Of a DNA stretch of 64,000 bases, positions 12,003 to 26,200 are shown piece after piece (position 1 is the stretch's first letter; every line of letters begins with the position of its first letter). The notes below the pieces were generated by a model. The model had not been told where the DNA came from, did not search any database, and worked only from the letters and a program-made list of their open reading frames with translations. This DNA comes from Dendrobium chrysotoxum (lineage: Eukaryota; Streptophyta; Magnoliopsida; Asparagales; Orchidaceae). The stretch spans positions 8,060,001-8,124,000 of the forward strand of contig CM034315.1 in the NCBI GenBank assembly GCA_019925795.1, read 5' to 3'. Position numbers and translations under genes: made by a program.

Positions 12003-14197
12003 CGTACAAGTCTTTAAAACAAATTTGTCAGCATGTACTACGACAAATACACTGTCAAACTTATTGTTTGAGAGTACTGCACAAATTAAAAAAGAAATGA
12101 ACATAGTTTACTCGATCCTCATAAAGTAAGATGGCAAAGTTGACAAGGTCAAAATAATTAAAAAAAAAAAATTAACACCCTGTTGATAGCTATGATGAGA
12201 GAAAATCCCAATTGGAGTGGGTCCATTTCAAAATCACATTTTCATATTGCAAACATAAATACTCCAAGTGACTTTAATGTAACTGTGATGATAGTCGTGT
12301 CGAAAGTAACCTTAATAAGAGTGAAAAATATTTTCAAAAATCAAAATCTAAACCTTTGTCAGTAATTGGATAGAGTTAAGGTTTAAATGATAAAAATAAA
12401 ATATTCGAACACCACAATGATGATTGTGTTAAGAATGAATCATAACTAAAGGGGATACAATTTATAAAAATACTCTCAAATCTCAAAGTAAGCTATTGTG
12501 AGGTTTAAATTTTTATAAAAATATAAAAATTCAATAAAAAATATAATATTCAAATGAAATTTACCATCCTATAAAACTTAAACTAGAAAATCTATCCACC
12601 TACACAACCATTTGTCGAGGGTAATAAATTTGAGAATAACTTGAGCTAATATATATATTGTCATGTGTATAACTACGAATCATTCTCAAGTAATAACTTG
12701 CTAGTAAAAACTTAGCACGTGTCTTCTAACAAATGATTTCATGGAGCCTTTAACCTGGTCGTTTTGTCACAAAATAGCACCAATAATTTTACATCACAAC
12801 CAGATCCCACAAGTTTCCCAATGGATAAAAATCCTGAAGTTGTGCGCGTTAATAGGGTGCACTTACTATGGCACAAAATCTACTATTAATTAAGATAGAC
12901 ATGAATTTGTCCTCTTAGACAACATCCATTAAAAATCAACAAATTCCCTTGAACGAAGCACCTTATGACTACCAACAAGGATCCTTCAATAAGATTGAGT
13001 TGACAACTCCTCTGACTAAGTAGGCAAAGGGTCATGATATCCCGGAATGACTGAACCATAAGATCATGATTGAGTTCCTTATCATTTCCTCACTATCCAC
13101 TTTAAGTGCAAGATGGTAAATTTAAAATCCTAATATCAAATTGTAGTTATAATACACTAAGCAATTAAAGTCTATCTCTAATAACTAGCCTTCATTGAAA
13201 GTTCTCTCCTGTTATCGAGAGAGATAATCTATCATAGGGGCTGGTGCTTCTTGGAAACCTAGAATTAGATCACAAAGTCCTCACGAAATGAGGGTGAAAT
13301 CTCTAGGTAGTTTCTTATTTTAAAATTAATTTGACTTCTGAAAATTTGACTAGACACATATTCCTAAAACTCTATCATTAGAGAGAAGCTAGGGCAGAAA
13401 TTTTCGAAGCACACAAGTTGATCATGTTTCAAAAGAGCAATTCACTTTTTCTTGAACATTTATGTTTTTAAATAAATAAAAACAAGAACAATGATATAAT
13501 TGTAACATCAAAGTACTATGAGGACATTAAATATTGTGCTAATTGTTCAATTATCTAGAGAATCCTTCTTGCCTATCCATTCTTACTTGGTTTCCATGAG
13601 ATATTAAATCTATATTGTCAAAATATTTCCGCAGTACTATACATATAACCTTTGATCTACTCGTTATTTTTTCTAATTTGCTTCGACCATTATTTTATCT
13701 ACCCTTCTTTTGGTGTTAGTTCGATCTTTCAAACAATTTTTTTTAGAAATAGTTAATTATAACCTTGAGCCCTCTTTTTGAGGTCCTTTGAATTTAAATA
13801 TGGAATGAAATTAGCATCATTGAATTTTTCACAATGGAAAATGCATCATTTCAATCACAAATCTAACGGAATTAGGGGCCAATTAGCTTCAAAAATAATA
13901 AGTTGCCATTTAGTTGTGAGTGAATTTTTTAATCAAAAAAAGCTAGCAAATTCATGATGATCAGGTTGATTTTGCAATTCATATCAATAATAATAATACT
14001 TGGACCCGTCCCTACTACAAATAAAAAAATAATCTAAAAATTTCTCAAATATCAGACAATTTTGCTTGGCATAAAGTTTTGCAGTCAAGGAAAATATGAA
14101 ATATGTAAATCTTCGGATAGATGAAATTGGTACAACTTACCAGCATCCGCCAATTACACAAATCCTCAGATAGCTTGTTTTCGGTTCATTAATAGAT
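12003..14197. other. 3' flank of TEBICHI, no gene seen
   Basis: AT-rich sequence downstream of the TEBICHI stop codon. The proximal part should hold its 3' untranslated region and cleavage site, but no single poly(A) signal stands out. Frames here are short and of chance composition. Confidence 0.4.
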
Positions 14198-14268
14198 TTA
14201 AGAATCCAGCAAGAAAGGCTCCTGCGTACCCCATGTTCTTCCAATCTTCATTTTGATGCGCAGAGGAA
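14198..14268 (-). CDS. TEB: TEBICHI last exon
   Basis: After TTATTTTCCAG: two bases completing valine, then PLRIKMKIGRTWGTQEPFLL DS and TAA. The KIGRTWG ending is typical of the family C-terminus. Confidence 0.93.
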
Positions 14269-17200
14269 CTGGAAAATAACATTCAAGTTGACACTACAGA
14301 AATAAATCTAGTATAAAGGACTACCACTGAAGCCGGATGATACCTGAAAGTGAAACAGCGCCCTCCATGCTAGTTTGAAGCAGTATTGCGGCCTCCCTTA
14401 CAAAACGGGGATCTACTTCCAACACAAGTTCATCATGCACCTAAGAGTTTATGCAAAATGAAATGAACAATAAGACCCTTGATCTTGACATAAATCATTG
14501 GAACTTATCAAGGACTTTATTATAGCGTGCATAGTGGTAAAGGGACGAGGATTGAGAAAGTTTTACCATAAACATTCCTAAATTATTCCAATGCTAATGA
14601 CACCTTCTAAAAAAGCTGCAGAGAAAAGTATAGTTTATAAAAATGAGGATGAATTAGTCAGTTTGTTTTCTGATGGAGATCTCTCTTCCATAAAACTATC
14701 AAAACAGCATCAAATGACATTTTAAGAAGCAATGTCCATTGAAAGTGGAACCTTTAGTTCCAAGTATTCAAAAGCATGGAAGAATGTTACTTCAAAATTT
14801 CATCCAAAAAAAAAAAAGGATAACATGTCTATAGATATCAAATAGACTAACAAGAAACCATGAGGAAGAGAAATCAAACACAACAAATATACAAGCATAA
14901 GTACACAAAAAAATTTATTGGGGGATTTAGTAAGTTACATCTAAGCCCAACATATATAGCGAATAATCTACTAAATTGCAAAAGGGGGAAGGGGAAAAAT
15001 TATCTATATCAATTATTGAGAGTGAATACAACCACTGCTACAAAGACAAGAGTTGGAAATAGAGAATATGTGATGTGAAACAAAGTAGGAATTGCTTACG
15101 AAATTTATAAAAATTTGATATAAGCATGGTAATAATAAACTAATGTTTCACTAGATCAGATTTTGGGAATTTAAGACTATCAATATTGTTAAGGCAATCG
15201 GTTACACAGTAGAATTATAAGAACTTAAAATAACTTCAATAATAAGCGTAAACTGAAATGTTGTAACTTTAAATCCACCACTTAACAGTTAGAAAAGTCA
15301 TCTTGAGTTTCTGATGTAGGCTAGGAGGGAGGGGGGGGGGGGGGGGGGGGGGGTGTCAAAACAAAAATAAAAATTCTTTGGACTTTGGGCTGCTGGTTGC
15401 TCTCGGTTTGAGCTTGGCTGCTTGGTTTTGGGCTGTGTACTTTGGGAGCTACTTGGTTCTAGCTCATAATTACTTGAGCTGCTGTTTTAGTTCATTTATT
15501 TGAAAAGTAATGTGGAGTGGACTTGGCCTTTTCCCTTCTCTGAGCCTCTTCGGTTTCCCCCACCTGTCTCCTCTTTTCCTATGGCTAGTTCTCCTTCCCG
15601 TGGCCTGTTCTGGTTCCCCTGGTTGCTGGTTCCGGTTCTCTGTGCTATCACTTCGGTTCCTTCCCTGGCTGTTTGTCCCGTGGTTGCTTTACCCAGTTTT
15701 TGTGTGGCTTTTTTGTTGCTGTTTCTAGACGCATGCTGGCCTTCCATTTTCTTATCCTGATTGGTTTTTTTTTTTGGAGGATGTTTTGGCTGTTTGGCTG
15801 CCCCCTTTTCTATTATAAATTTGTGATGTTTTGTAATAGATTTATGAGATTATGATGCAATTTTTGGAAGCTAAAAACCTGAGGGTTTTTGTTGGAAAAA
15901 ACTTGCGAGCTTGTTCCATTCTCCTTCTCCTCTTCTAGGGAAGCTTGCGAGCTTCTCCTCTCTTCATCTCGGCTTCTAATCTCTTTCTTCTCTCCGCAAG
16001 TTCGACGCCACTTGTATCTTTCTTCTCAAATGAATGGAAAAGCTTCTTTAGGTTTTTTATGTGTGATTTAAGTTATTCTCTATATTTTAGTTCTCTAAGT
16101 GTTTTTTTGTGTTCTCCTACATGTTTTGGAGAGTTTATCTTTTTTATTAGGAGTCTTTTTGTATGCTTGCAAAAATTAGGGTCCTTTCTAATTTTTTTGC
16201 TTGCATCAGTTTCCCTCATTCACGCTCTTTGAGAGGGCTTTAGCAGAAGAAGAATCTCAACAACCTTAACAATGCCACCTTCAGGCAGAGGAAACTTACA
16301 GTAATGCCCAATGGGAAGTCGACCGGGGTTAGAGGGGTCGGTGGATGTTGGAGGAGGTACCATTGTCCGGTTGCTTGTTGCTCGTCAATGGCGGTCGTCA
16401 GGCTGAAGAGGATCCGGTCGATGTACTCTTCGACGGATTGGTCGTCCGCGAAATCAATGTCGAAGAAGGGTGATTGGTTTATGATGACCCATCCTTGAAT
16501 ATCATAAACAAATCCGTGGTCGAGCTCGGGGTCAGCCATGCACTAGGAAGAAGGTTGGGAAGGTACGAATGTCTTCTTCTTCTCTTGGGATATAACTCAT
16601 GGAACAAGAAAAACCAAAGGAGAGGAAGAGGGGAGGGGTCGGCCAAGAGGAGAAGGGGATTGCTTTTGGAATTAGGGTTAGGGTCTGGAGAGGGGAAAAG
16701 GCAACTAAAATCTGAAATTAATTTCAGATTTAGTCAAATAGGAAAGGGTATTGAAATTTAGAAATTTGAATTTCAAATTAAATTGGGGGGTAATTGAAGT
16801 GGAGAGAGGAGAGAGGGCTAAGGGGGGCCGACGGCATGCATGGGGAAGGGAGGGGATTGAGGGGAAATTCAAAGCTTCCTAAATCATTATTCCAATTTAG
16901 GAAGGGGATAATGACATCAAATCCAATTTAAAATTAAATTAGACTTAATTATAGGAACTTTCTTATTTTAGCTTTAGATAATTTAGGAAAGTATTTGAAA
17001 TTCAAATTGAGTTAATTTATTTCCCAAATTACTTAGGCTAATTTATGTAGGTAGTAATGATGATTGAAATCATCATTACGGGAGGGAGGGAGGGAGGGAG
17101 GGAGGGGGGAGGGTGTGGCCGGCAGCTAGGAGTGGTTGGGAGAGAGGCCGGCGGTTGTGGGAGGAGGGGTTGGCCGGCGACTATGAAAGGGGGAGGGATT

Positions 17201-20200
17201 TGGGATTGGCTGGCGGGTAGATGGAGAGGAGGTGGGTCTTGGGCCGGCGACTAGTGGGGGGAGAAGGAGGCTTTGGGGACCAGTGCTAGGAAGGGAAGAG
17301 GGTGGCCGACGGTAGGAGGAAGGAAGAAGAAATCGAACCACGAGCCCGGACAAATCCTGCGGCTGGTGGGTGTTGCTTTTGCCCACACCTTGGGACTTCA
17401 CCACTCAAGAACTTACAAGCTCAAGAAGAAATCAAAATTTTTTTCATAATCAAGCATTAAACCCTAATACAAGACTAAGGACCTCATATATAGGCCTCAA
17501 AGAGAAAAGAAAACGAAAAGATTGAAATGCCCTCAGAGCTACAACTCAAAACAACTAACCAGCAATGGTACAATTGTCAAACAGAAATAAAATAAACTAA
17601 TACAAGAAATATATCAAAAATAAAGACTCCTAATCGTAGCCGTCGATCTACGATGCCTCCGGTGATAGACGTTCCGGAATCTCCCACCGATGTCCTCATC
17701 AACATGTTATTGTTATTCTTGTTACTCTTCTTGCTTCTCTGTCGCAGGAGTTCAAACAACAGATTCTATCTGTTATGGCCAAAGTTATTTCCTCTTGTTG
17801 GAGTAGAAAACATCAAAACCTCTTCCCTCTTGAAGAAGTCAAAGACCCCCCCTCCCCCCCCCAAACAAGCTCCTTGAACTCCTCTTTCTCTCTCACCATA
17901 AAACAATTATCAAGCCATAAAAAAAACCTAGAGCCAGAATTAGAAAGCAACAACAACCTATGCGCTTCAACAAGAAAAAAATACGGAACAATGAATGTCC
18001 TGATTCTATAGATGACGGATCAAGCAACATTAAGTTAAGAGGAAAGGAGGTTGAGCACTACTCAGGGGTGTCTAATGCATTCAAAATCCGTATGCGTGTA
18101 TCTTTATTTTATTAATATACCGAGAATAACAATCATAATTGATATATCGCCAAAAAATCATCTTGATCGGGCACGAATCTCGAGGAAAAACTCAAGTTGG
18201 AAACTTCAAAAATTATTTCGGAGACCATTTAAACTCCGATTTCAGCAAACTTATAGTCGAACTGAGCGTCTCGGAAATACGAATCCAACGACACCAAATT
18301 CGACTCAATCCGAGCCCAAGTGAGTCCAAATCAAGTACCCGAAGCGCTGTTGGAAGCATCAAACAGCTATTTGAGTTACGAAACGGTCTCCGATTTTGAC
18401 GAGCTTATAGTCGAATCGAGCGGCTCGACGAGACGAATCCAACGAGCCCAAGATCGTAGAATTCTGACATCATTAAGACCTTCAAATGCTTGATAAACGG
18501 TTCATGATCAAGGGATTCAATATCGGCCGTTCATCCGGATCACTCCCTATTTGCCCCTGATCCCTCACATATTTACGGGTTATGCCACTCCAGAAAAACT
18601 ATAAATAGCCCCTCATTTCTCCTAAGAGGGGACCCAAGCCAAGAAGAGAAGAAGAGAAGAAGAGAAGAAGAAGAGAAGAGAAGCCTAGGAGGGAACAGCT
18701 CCTCCTCGACCACTGCCGGAACTCCGCCGAAACACCGCCGGAACTCCGCCGGAACACCGCCGGAACTCCACCGAAGCACCCCCAGGCGCTCGAGGGACGC
18801 CGGAGCTCTGCCCTACACGGGAGCAGCGTCGGAATTCTGCCCGACGCCGGAATTCTACCCGACGCCCGAGTGACGCCGGGTTTCTTTCAAAGTGACGCCA
18901 GAATTCTGTTCGACATTCCGAGTGACGTCGGAACTCAGCTTGTCTTTGTAACAGATACTCATTGTAATCTGATCGCCCTTGAAAGCGAGTCAGTCCCCTG
19001 TAATCTGCTCAAGTTCTAGTGGAATCATTTCAACTGGGCGTGGCCCCGTGGTTTTTTTCCCTTTCCAGGGTTTTCCACGTAAAAATTCTGGTGTTACTTT
19101 CTCAATTCTGTTTGTGTGCTGGATATACGTACAACGTTGAGACGGAAAATTAAAATCTATCGCCGCGTATATTTGAGTCCGCAACAGTTTGGCGCCGTCT
19201 GTGGGAAGAAGTCCATCCCACAACTTCAAGTATTGCTACGATGGTCAACAGGCGCAGCAGTCGTATCATTGGAGCTTCTCGCTCCAACTCCCACCAGTCC
19301 AGAAATCAGTCTATAAATCATAGACGCCCGGTATCTACCTCTTTCCTCCCCGGGGGGCAAAACGCACATGGAGAAGGGACCTCGGGACCCTCCTTAGAGG
19401 AGAGAATTCGAAAGATGGAAGAATCTCAAAATGAGATCCTACAACTCTTGCGAGAGACTCGACAGCCGACCCTAGCACCTCAGGAGGAGGTTCTTCTCCC
19501 TCGAGATCCACCCCGTGTCGAAGCTGTTCAAATTGAACATCTTCAGGCTGAGAATCCTCTTCCTCCACCCAGGAGGCGTTCGCAGTCACGTCAAGAGAAT
19601 GAGCTGGCTGATACAGCAAGTTCTACCCATCCTCCGCACGCAAATCAGCGATCTCGCCTTCCTCAAGACCTCCCTGAGGAGTTAGCCCAACCTCACATTG
19701 CTGAGCTCCCTCGCAATGCCCTACGCCACGAACTGCGACAATTAGTCCGGGAGGAATTCCCTACAGGAGGCATAAGGCAACCTCTTCGTCAGTGGGACTT
19801 CCAGGAGTCGTCACCCCTGGCAGAAGCCATTCTTCAACACCCTATTCCGGCTGGCTTTAAGCTGCCAAGCATTGAATCCTACGATGGGACATCCGACCCG
19901 TACGAGCACATCGACCATTACAGAACCATCATGCATATTCAACGAGCTTCAGATGCACTCCTTTGTCAGGTTTTCCCTGCTACTCTTAAAGGACAAGCTC
20001 GAACATGGTACTATTCACTTCCAGCCGGAACGATCCCCACATTTGTTAAATTGGCCAAGGTGTTTGTCGAGCAGTTCGTAGCCAACCGAAGAATTACTAA
20101 GGATTCTTCTCACCTTTCCGGGATTCGTCAAAGCGAGGGAGAATCATTGAAAGAGTACTTTCGACGATTTTCTATCGAGGCTCGACAAATCCCAGGAGTG

Positions 20201-23200
20201 GACCCAGAATTGCTCAGAGGGGTCTTTCTTGGAGGACTCCGTCCTGGCCCCTTCTATTCGGCACTCATGCGCGATACTGTCCATTCATATGCCGATCTGA
20301 TCCATCGTGTGGAAGCACAGATATCAGCAGATGAGGCAATAAATGCTCACAGAAAACAGTTCGAGCAACCCACTGGGAAGCGCAAGGGAGCACCTGAGAT
20401 GGATAATCCATCATCACAACGGAAAAAGCAAGGGAAGAGCAATCTACCTCCTAGACCCCCATTGCCACGACGAGAACCCCGACAGGAGAAGGAGTACACT
20501 CCGCTCAACACCTCTCGAGCAAATGTGTTGATGGCGATTCAAGATCAGGACAAAGTGAAGTGGCCGCATCCTTTAAAGCAGAATACAGGAAACCAAGATC
20601 AGTACTGCCACTTTCATCGTAGTCGTGGCCACACTACTGAGTCCTGTAGGCAACTTAAGGAGGAGATTGAAAGACTCATCCGTCAGGGTTATCTTCAACA
20701 ATTTATTGGGAATCCACCTACCCGAGAAGAAGCTCGTCCCACTGGGGGGCAGAATCAATCACAAAGACAACCAGCGAATAACCGGGTAACGGTGGGCGAA
20801 ATTGAAACAATCGCAGGAGGCCCCTTACTATCCGACCAAATCTTTTTAACTGTGGAAGAAAACCTAACTCCAAAAAGGGCTCGTATTGATCATTCCATCA
20901 CGTTCGATGATTCCGACCTGGAAGGAGTAAAGACCCCCCATCAAGATCCGCTTGTCATAAACGCAGGCATTGGTGACCCGTGTTACAATGTCAAAAGAAT
21001 TCTTGTGGACAACGGAAGCTCCGTAGATGTTCTATTCTACTCTACTTTTCTCAACATGGGTCTCTCAAGAGAAAAACTTCAACCTGCTGCAGGTCCTTTA
21101 TATGGATTTGATAATCGACCTGTACAAGCAGAAGGAATAATCAGTCTCCCGGTAGTTCTTGGAGAATTTCCTCGACAGACTACACACTCCATCCAATTCA
21201 TTGTGGTGAAATCAGAATCAGCTTATAACGCCATCTTCGGAAGGCCGCTCCAGTCAATTTTTGGGATCATCGCATCCATTCCTCACCTCAAGCTGAAGTT
21301 CCATACCCCATCAGGAGTCGGTGTAGTATGCGGAGATCAGCAAATAGCACAAACCTGCTATCTTAGGCAGATCAAGTCTCGTCCAACGGTTACCCTAAGC
21401 ATCGAGGACTTTGATCTGCGCAGCGAAGATATTCCTCAGAGAGCTTCCCCTGTGGAAGACCTTACTACTGTATCTATATCTGAAGAGCATCCTTCAAAGA
21501 CAGTGCGAATTGGATCACTTCTCTCAGATGATGAGAAGAAAAACTTTACAGCTTTTCTGCGAGAAAATCAGGATATTTTTGCATGGAGTCCAGCAGATAT
21601 GCCTGGAATTGACCCCGAAGTGATCGTTCACTCTCTCAAAGTCAATCCAACATGCAAACCGATTATCCAGAAGAAGCGAAACTTTGCACCAGACCGCCAG
21701 CAAGCAATTGAACAAGAAGTTGATAAACTTTTAGAAGCCGGATTCATACGAGAGGTGCACTATCCTACTTGGTTAGCAAATGTTGTCATGGTACGGAAGG
21801 GGAGTGGAGCCTGGAGAATGTGTATAGATTACACTGATCTCAATAAAGCTTGCCCAAAAGATAGTTTTCCGCTCCCTCGCATTGACCAGTTAGTTGATAC
21901 CACTTCCGATCATCAGATGTTAAGCTTTATGGATGCATACTCCGGTTACAATCAAATAAAGATGAATCCTGCTGATGAAGAAGCAACAGCTTTTCAAACA
22001 GACAAAGGATTGTACTGCTACCGGGTGATGCCCTTCGGGCTCAAAAATGCTGGAGCAACTTATCAGCGCCTCATGAATAAGGTTTTCAAAAGCCTTATTG
22101 GACGTACAATGGAGGTGTACGTGGACGATATGTTGGTAAAAAGTCTGGAAAAAACCCAACATATCTCTGACCTGAAACAATGTTTCCACTTGTTAAGGCA
22201 TTACAATATGCGACTCAACCCCGCTAAATGTGCTTTTGGAGTCGCTTCTGGAAAGTTTTTAGGGTTTATGGTAACCCATAGAGGAATCGAAGCCAATCCG
22301 GAGAAGATCAAGGCACTAAGGGACATGGTGCCGCCAAAGAACATCAAGGAGGTCCAAAGGCTGAATGGGAGAATTGCGGCACTATCTCGTTTCCTGGCAC
22401 GTTCAGGAGACAAATATCTGCCCTTCTTCAAGATACTTAGAGGTGCTCATAGCTCCGGATTTCAATGGACAGATGAATGTCAAGAAGCCTTCGAACAATT
22501 GCGAAAGTATTTGGCATCCCCGCCACTACTTTCTAAACCAATACCAGGAGAGAGATTGTATTTGTATATGGCTGTATCTATCCAAGCCATTAGTTCAGTT
22601 CTGGTCCGAGAAGAAAATGCTATACAACGTCCTATCTACTACGTTAGTAAGATTCTATCTGAAGTAGAGGGACGTTATCCTCTGGCAGATAAGACAGCAT
22701 TGGCGTTAGTTTACTCCGCCAGAAAACTACGCCCTTACTTTCAAGCCCACTCAATTGGAGTTTACACGAATCTGCCGCTAAAAAGCATTCTGCAGAAGCC
22801 AGAAGCATCAGGCAGGCTTGTCAAGTGGTCTGTAGAACTGGGAGAATTTGATATCCACTACTTGCCTAGACCTGATATTAAATCTCAAGCACTAGCAGAT
22901 TTTGTAGTTGAATGCACTGTTCCAGCATCTGATGTACAACCAAGTGCTTCACCTTCTTCTCCATTCTGGATGTTGTACGTCGATGGAGCTTCAGGGAGTT
23001 CTGGGGCTGGGGCTGGAATTTTATTAATCTCTCCACAGAAGGTTACTCTTGAGTACGGGCTTCGACTCAAGTTCCCAGCAACCAACAACGTAGCAGAATA
23101 CGAGGCCCTTATTGCTGGGTTGAGACTAGCCATCGACTGTGAAGTCCAGAACCTAATAGCCCACACTGATTCCCAACTAGTCGCCTCTCAGGTGGAGGGG

Positions 23201-26200
23201 GATTTTGATATTCACAACCCACAATTGGCTCAATATTGTAGCATTGTGAAGCTACTCTTAGCCCGTATAGGGGAACATCAAATCATACATATCCTCCGAG
23301 AACAAAATGCAAGAGCAGACGCTCTTTCTAAACTTGCTACATCAACAACGGGGGATATCTACAAGAGAAGATGTATCGAGGAAATCCACTTTCCAAGCAT
23401 TCAGGGTCCATGGGTCATACAGTCAATTGACGAGCCAAGAGAGATGTCTTGGATCGAACCCATCTTGTCTTTTCTAAAAGATGGAGTGCTACCTGAAGAT
23501 CCTATAGCTGCAATACGACTTCGGAGACAAGCTGCAAATTTCACTATTATCAGCAACGAGTTGTATAAGCGCTCCTTCATTGGACCCTACCTCAAGTGTC
23601 TCCCACCATCAGAAGCCGATTACGCGCTTCGAGAAGTGCATTCAGGAGTATGTGGAGAACATCTGGGAGGAAGAGCGTTAGCTTACAAGATCATGAGACA
23701 GGGATTCTATTGGCCTACAATGAAACAGGATGCACTTGAATTCACACGAAAGTGCGAAAACTGTCAACTGCATTCTAACCTCACTCATACACCCGCTCTG
23801 GAGCTTGCATCTCTTCAAGGCCCCTGGCCTTTTGCCCAATGGAGAATTGATATAATGGGACCTTTTCCTATAGCAACTGGACAGCGAAAATTCATTATTT
23901 TGGCTGTAGATTACTTCACCAAATGGGTAGAGGCGGAACCTTTGGCGAAGATTACTGAAGCAAATGCCAAGCAATTCTTATGGAAGAACATAATATGTCG
24001 CTTTGGCATTCCCGCAAAAATCATCACTGATAACGGGACACAGTTCACTGGGAAAATCTTTACATCTTTTTGTAGGGATTTTCATATTCAGCTCATTCAC
24101 ACAGCTGTTGCCCATCCTCAAACTAATGGGCAAACAGAGGTCACAAATCGAACAATCCTGAAAGGGCTGAAGACACGCCTAGGGAAGGCTGGGGGGCAAT
24201 GGGCCGAAGAACTCCCCAATGTCCTCTGGGCTTATCGGACCACCGCCAGAACTCCTACAGGGGAAACCCCATATAACCTTTGCTTTGGTACAGAAGCAGT
24301 CATACCGGTTGATATCGGAGTTCCTAGCCACAGAGTTCAGACTTTCGACTTCATAAGTAACGAGGAGAAGCTTAGAGCAAATTTGGATTTCCTCCCAGAA
24401 GTAAGAGATGAAGCCTCACTCAGAACCGCTGCATACCACCAAAGAGTTGCCCGTCACTACAATCGAAGGGTGAAACCTCGCCCTATCACTATTGGGGACT
24501 TAGTACTACGAAGCATTGAAGCCGCTGGAAAAGGCCCTCAGCGAAATAAGCTCTCCCCCCTCTGGGAGGGTCCTTATTTGGTAGCGGCTATGGTCAAGCC
24601 TGGAACCTTCAAACTGAAGGATGCTGGCGGGAAAATGCTTCCTCGAACTTGGAACGTGGGCAATCTTCGCAAATATTATCAGTAGGAGTTGATACTGCTA
24701 TCAGTCTATGTATTATGTTTGTCTTATATTCGTGTTATAAAGTTTTTTGTACATCCCGTGTGTGTTGATTATAGAAGAACTTTTCTCTTGTATCCCTAAG
24801 TTATTCTAGGGAACTGTTATCTCATATCACAGAGCAATATGATATTCACTTTGTCGTGCTATTGTTTCTTCTCTCCAAACTCTTTTTCTGTGATTCGAGA
24901 AGTACACAATCTATATTGTATCTCAATTATTGAATGATCGATCCCAGGGGGATTTGATCCGACCTCTTCCACACAAGTTAATGTCATCAAGCAAATGCTT
25001 TGACTAACAACCTCGGATAGGTCAAGTATCCTAGGAGGATATCTTGGATATCAAAATCATTTGATGATCAATCCCAAAGGGAGTTGATCTGACCATTTTC
25101 CGGACAGGTTAAGAGAATCGAGCAAATGCTTTCACTAATAACCCTGGATAGGTCAAAATCTTTAAAGAAAAAGAATGCCTCACATTTGTTCAAGTCAAAA
25201 GAGAGCTCACTAAAGTCCAAACTGAAATAAAACTAAGTAAATTTCATTTGCATGTGAGAAAAGAACATCAACAACATCTTTATATATCACTGAACATCAA
25301 GTACACCAGATAGAAACATCAACATCGAGCATACATACAATCACTAGAAAGGAATCAAAGAGATACAAAACTACATCAAAGACACCCTAGAGAATCTCAA
25401 CATCATCCTCGTCCTCCTCCAAGGCAAAAGCTCGCTGTAACTCACTCTCCAGCTCTTCACCACCAGAGTCCGAAGAAGCATCACTAGAAGCCTGGCTGGG
25501 AGTCAGTCCCTCGATCTCTGCTCCGGTCTTGCGATGTACTGTCCGAACACCCTTCATGAAGCCCCTGATGAAGCCATCCTCTGCGCACTCTGCCTCCAAG
25601 GCCTTCACCTCCACATCATAAATATGACTGCGAGCCTCCTGAATGTGGTCCTCAATAATGATCTTGAAAGCATAAGATTTTTTGAACTCCTCAATAACTG
25701 CTGACGGCAACTGCTGGGCCTCCTTCTCAGACAATACACTCCGAAGCCTCTCATTCTCAGCCTCAAGGACTTGCTGAGCCTTTTCCTGCTGCTTGATCGT
25801 CGCTTGTGCCTCCACCAATTCTATATGCAGACGATCCATCCGTTCATTCTGAGAAGAGACTGAAGTGATCTTGTTCGCCAACTCAGTTCTGCACCCCTCG
25901 AGCTGATCCTCCACCACCTTCATCTCCTTCACTTTACTGTCATATTTCTTCTTGTACTCTCCCTGAAGGTATTTAACCTTCACAAACTCTTTGTTCCAAT
26001 CGTTCAGAACCTTGGTCATCTCAAGCTTGAAATCAGAATACTGAGACAAGAAAAATATCAGAAATATATTCCTTAAGAAATGTAAAAAAGGAGAAGAAGT
26101 GAAGGAGAACTCACCAACTCCTCAGCCCGTCGGCGGCCGATGCACTGATGGTTTAACACATCCTCTGGAATATATGTCTTGGATGGAGAAGCTCGGGGAC

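Larger units (their letters stand above)
15312..17701 (-). mobile_element. LTR-X copy A, with extra segment
   Basis: Read on the minus strand it starts TGATGAGGACATCGGTGGGA at 17701, has a TATA box (CCTATATATGAGG at about 17494-17483) and a GGCTCGTGG block, and ends CCTACATCA at 15312. This is the same terminus as copies B (53726) and D (40145). It is about 0.4 kb longer than LTR C. The stretch 15330-16205, with a 23-G run, has no counterpart in the other copies and may be a nested insertion. The 5-bp flanks (GTTTC and ACATG) do not match, so the history is not a simple solo-LTR event. Confidence 0.7.

Noticed and set aside
15496..15855. Several overlapping frames on both strands
   Set aside because: All come from a T/G/C-rich low-complexity stretch inside LTR-X copy A. 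No frame has domain-like content, and frames on opposite strands are equally long.
15312..17701. LTR-X copy A as a clean solo LTR
   Set aside because: Flanking 5-mers do not match and the copy carries about 0.4 kb or more of extra sequence, so it is reported as a rearranged copy.
18573..18779. Identical 68-codon minus frames in both Tat LTRs (also 28435-28641)
   Set aside because: Identity reflects the recent LTR duplication rather than selection. The composition comes from CCGGAACTCCGCC and GAAGA repeats. Unlike the LTR-X frame, no diverged copies are available to show selection.
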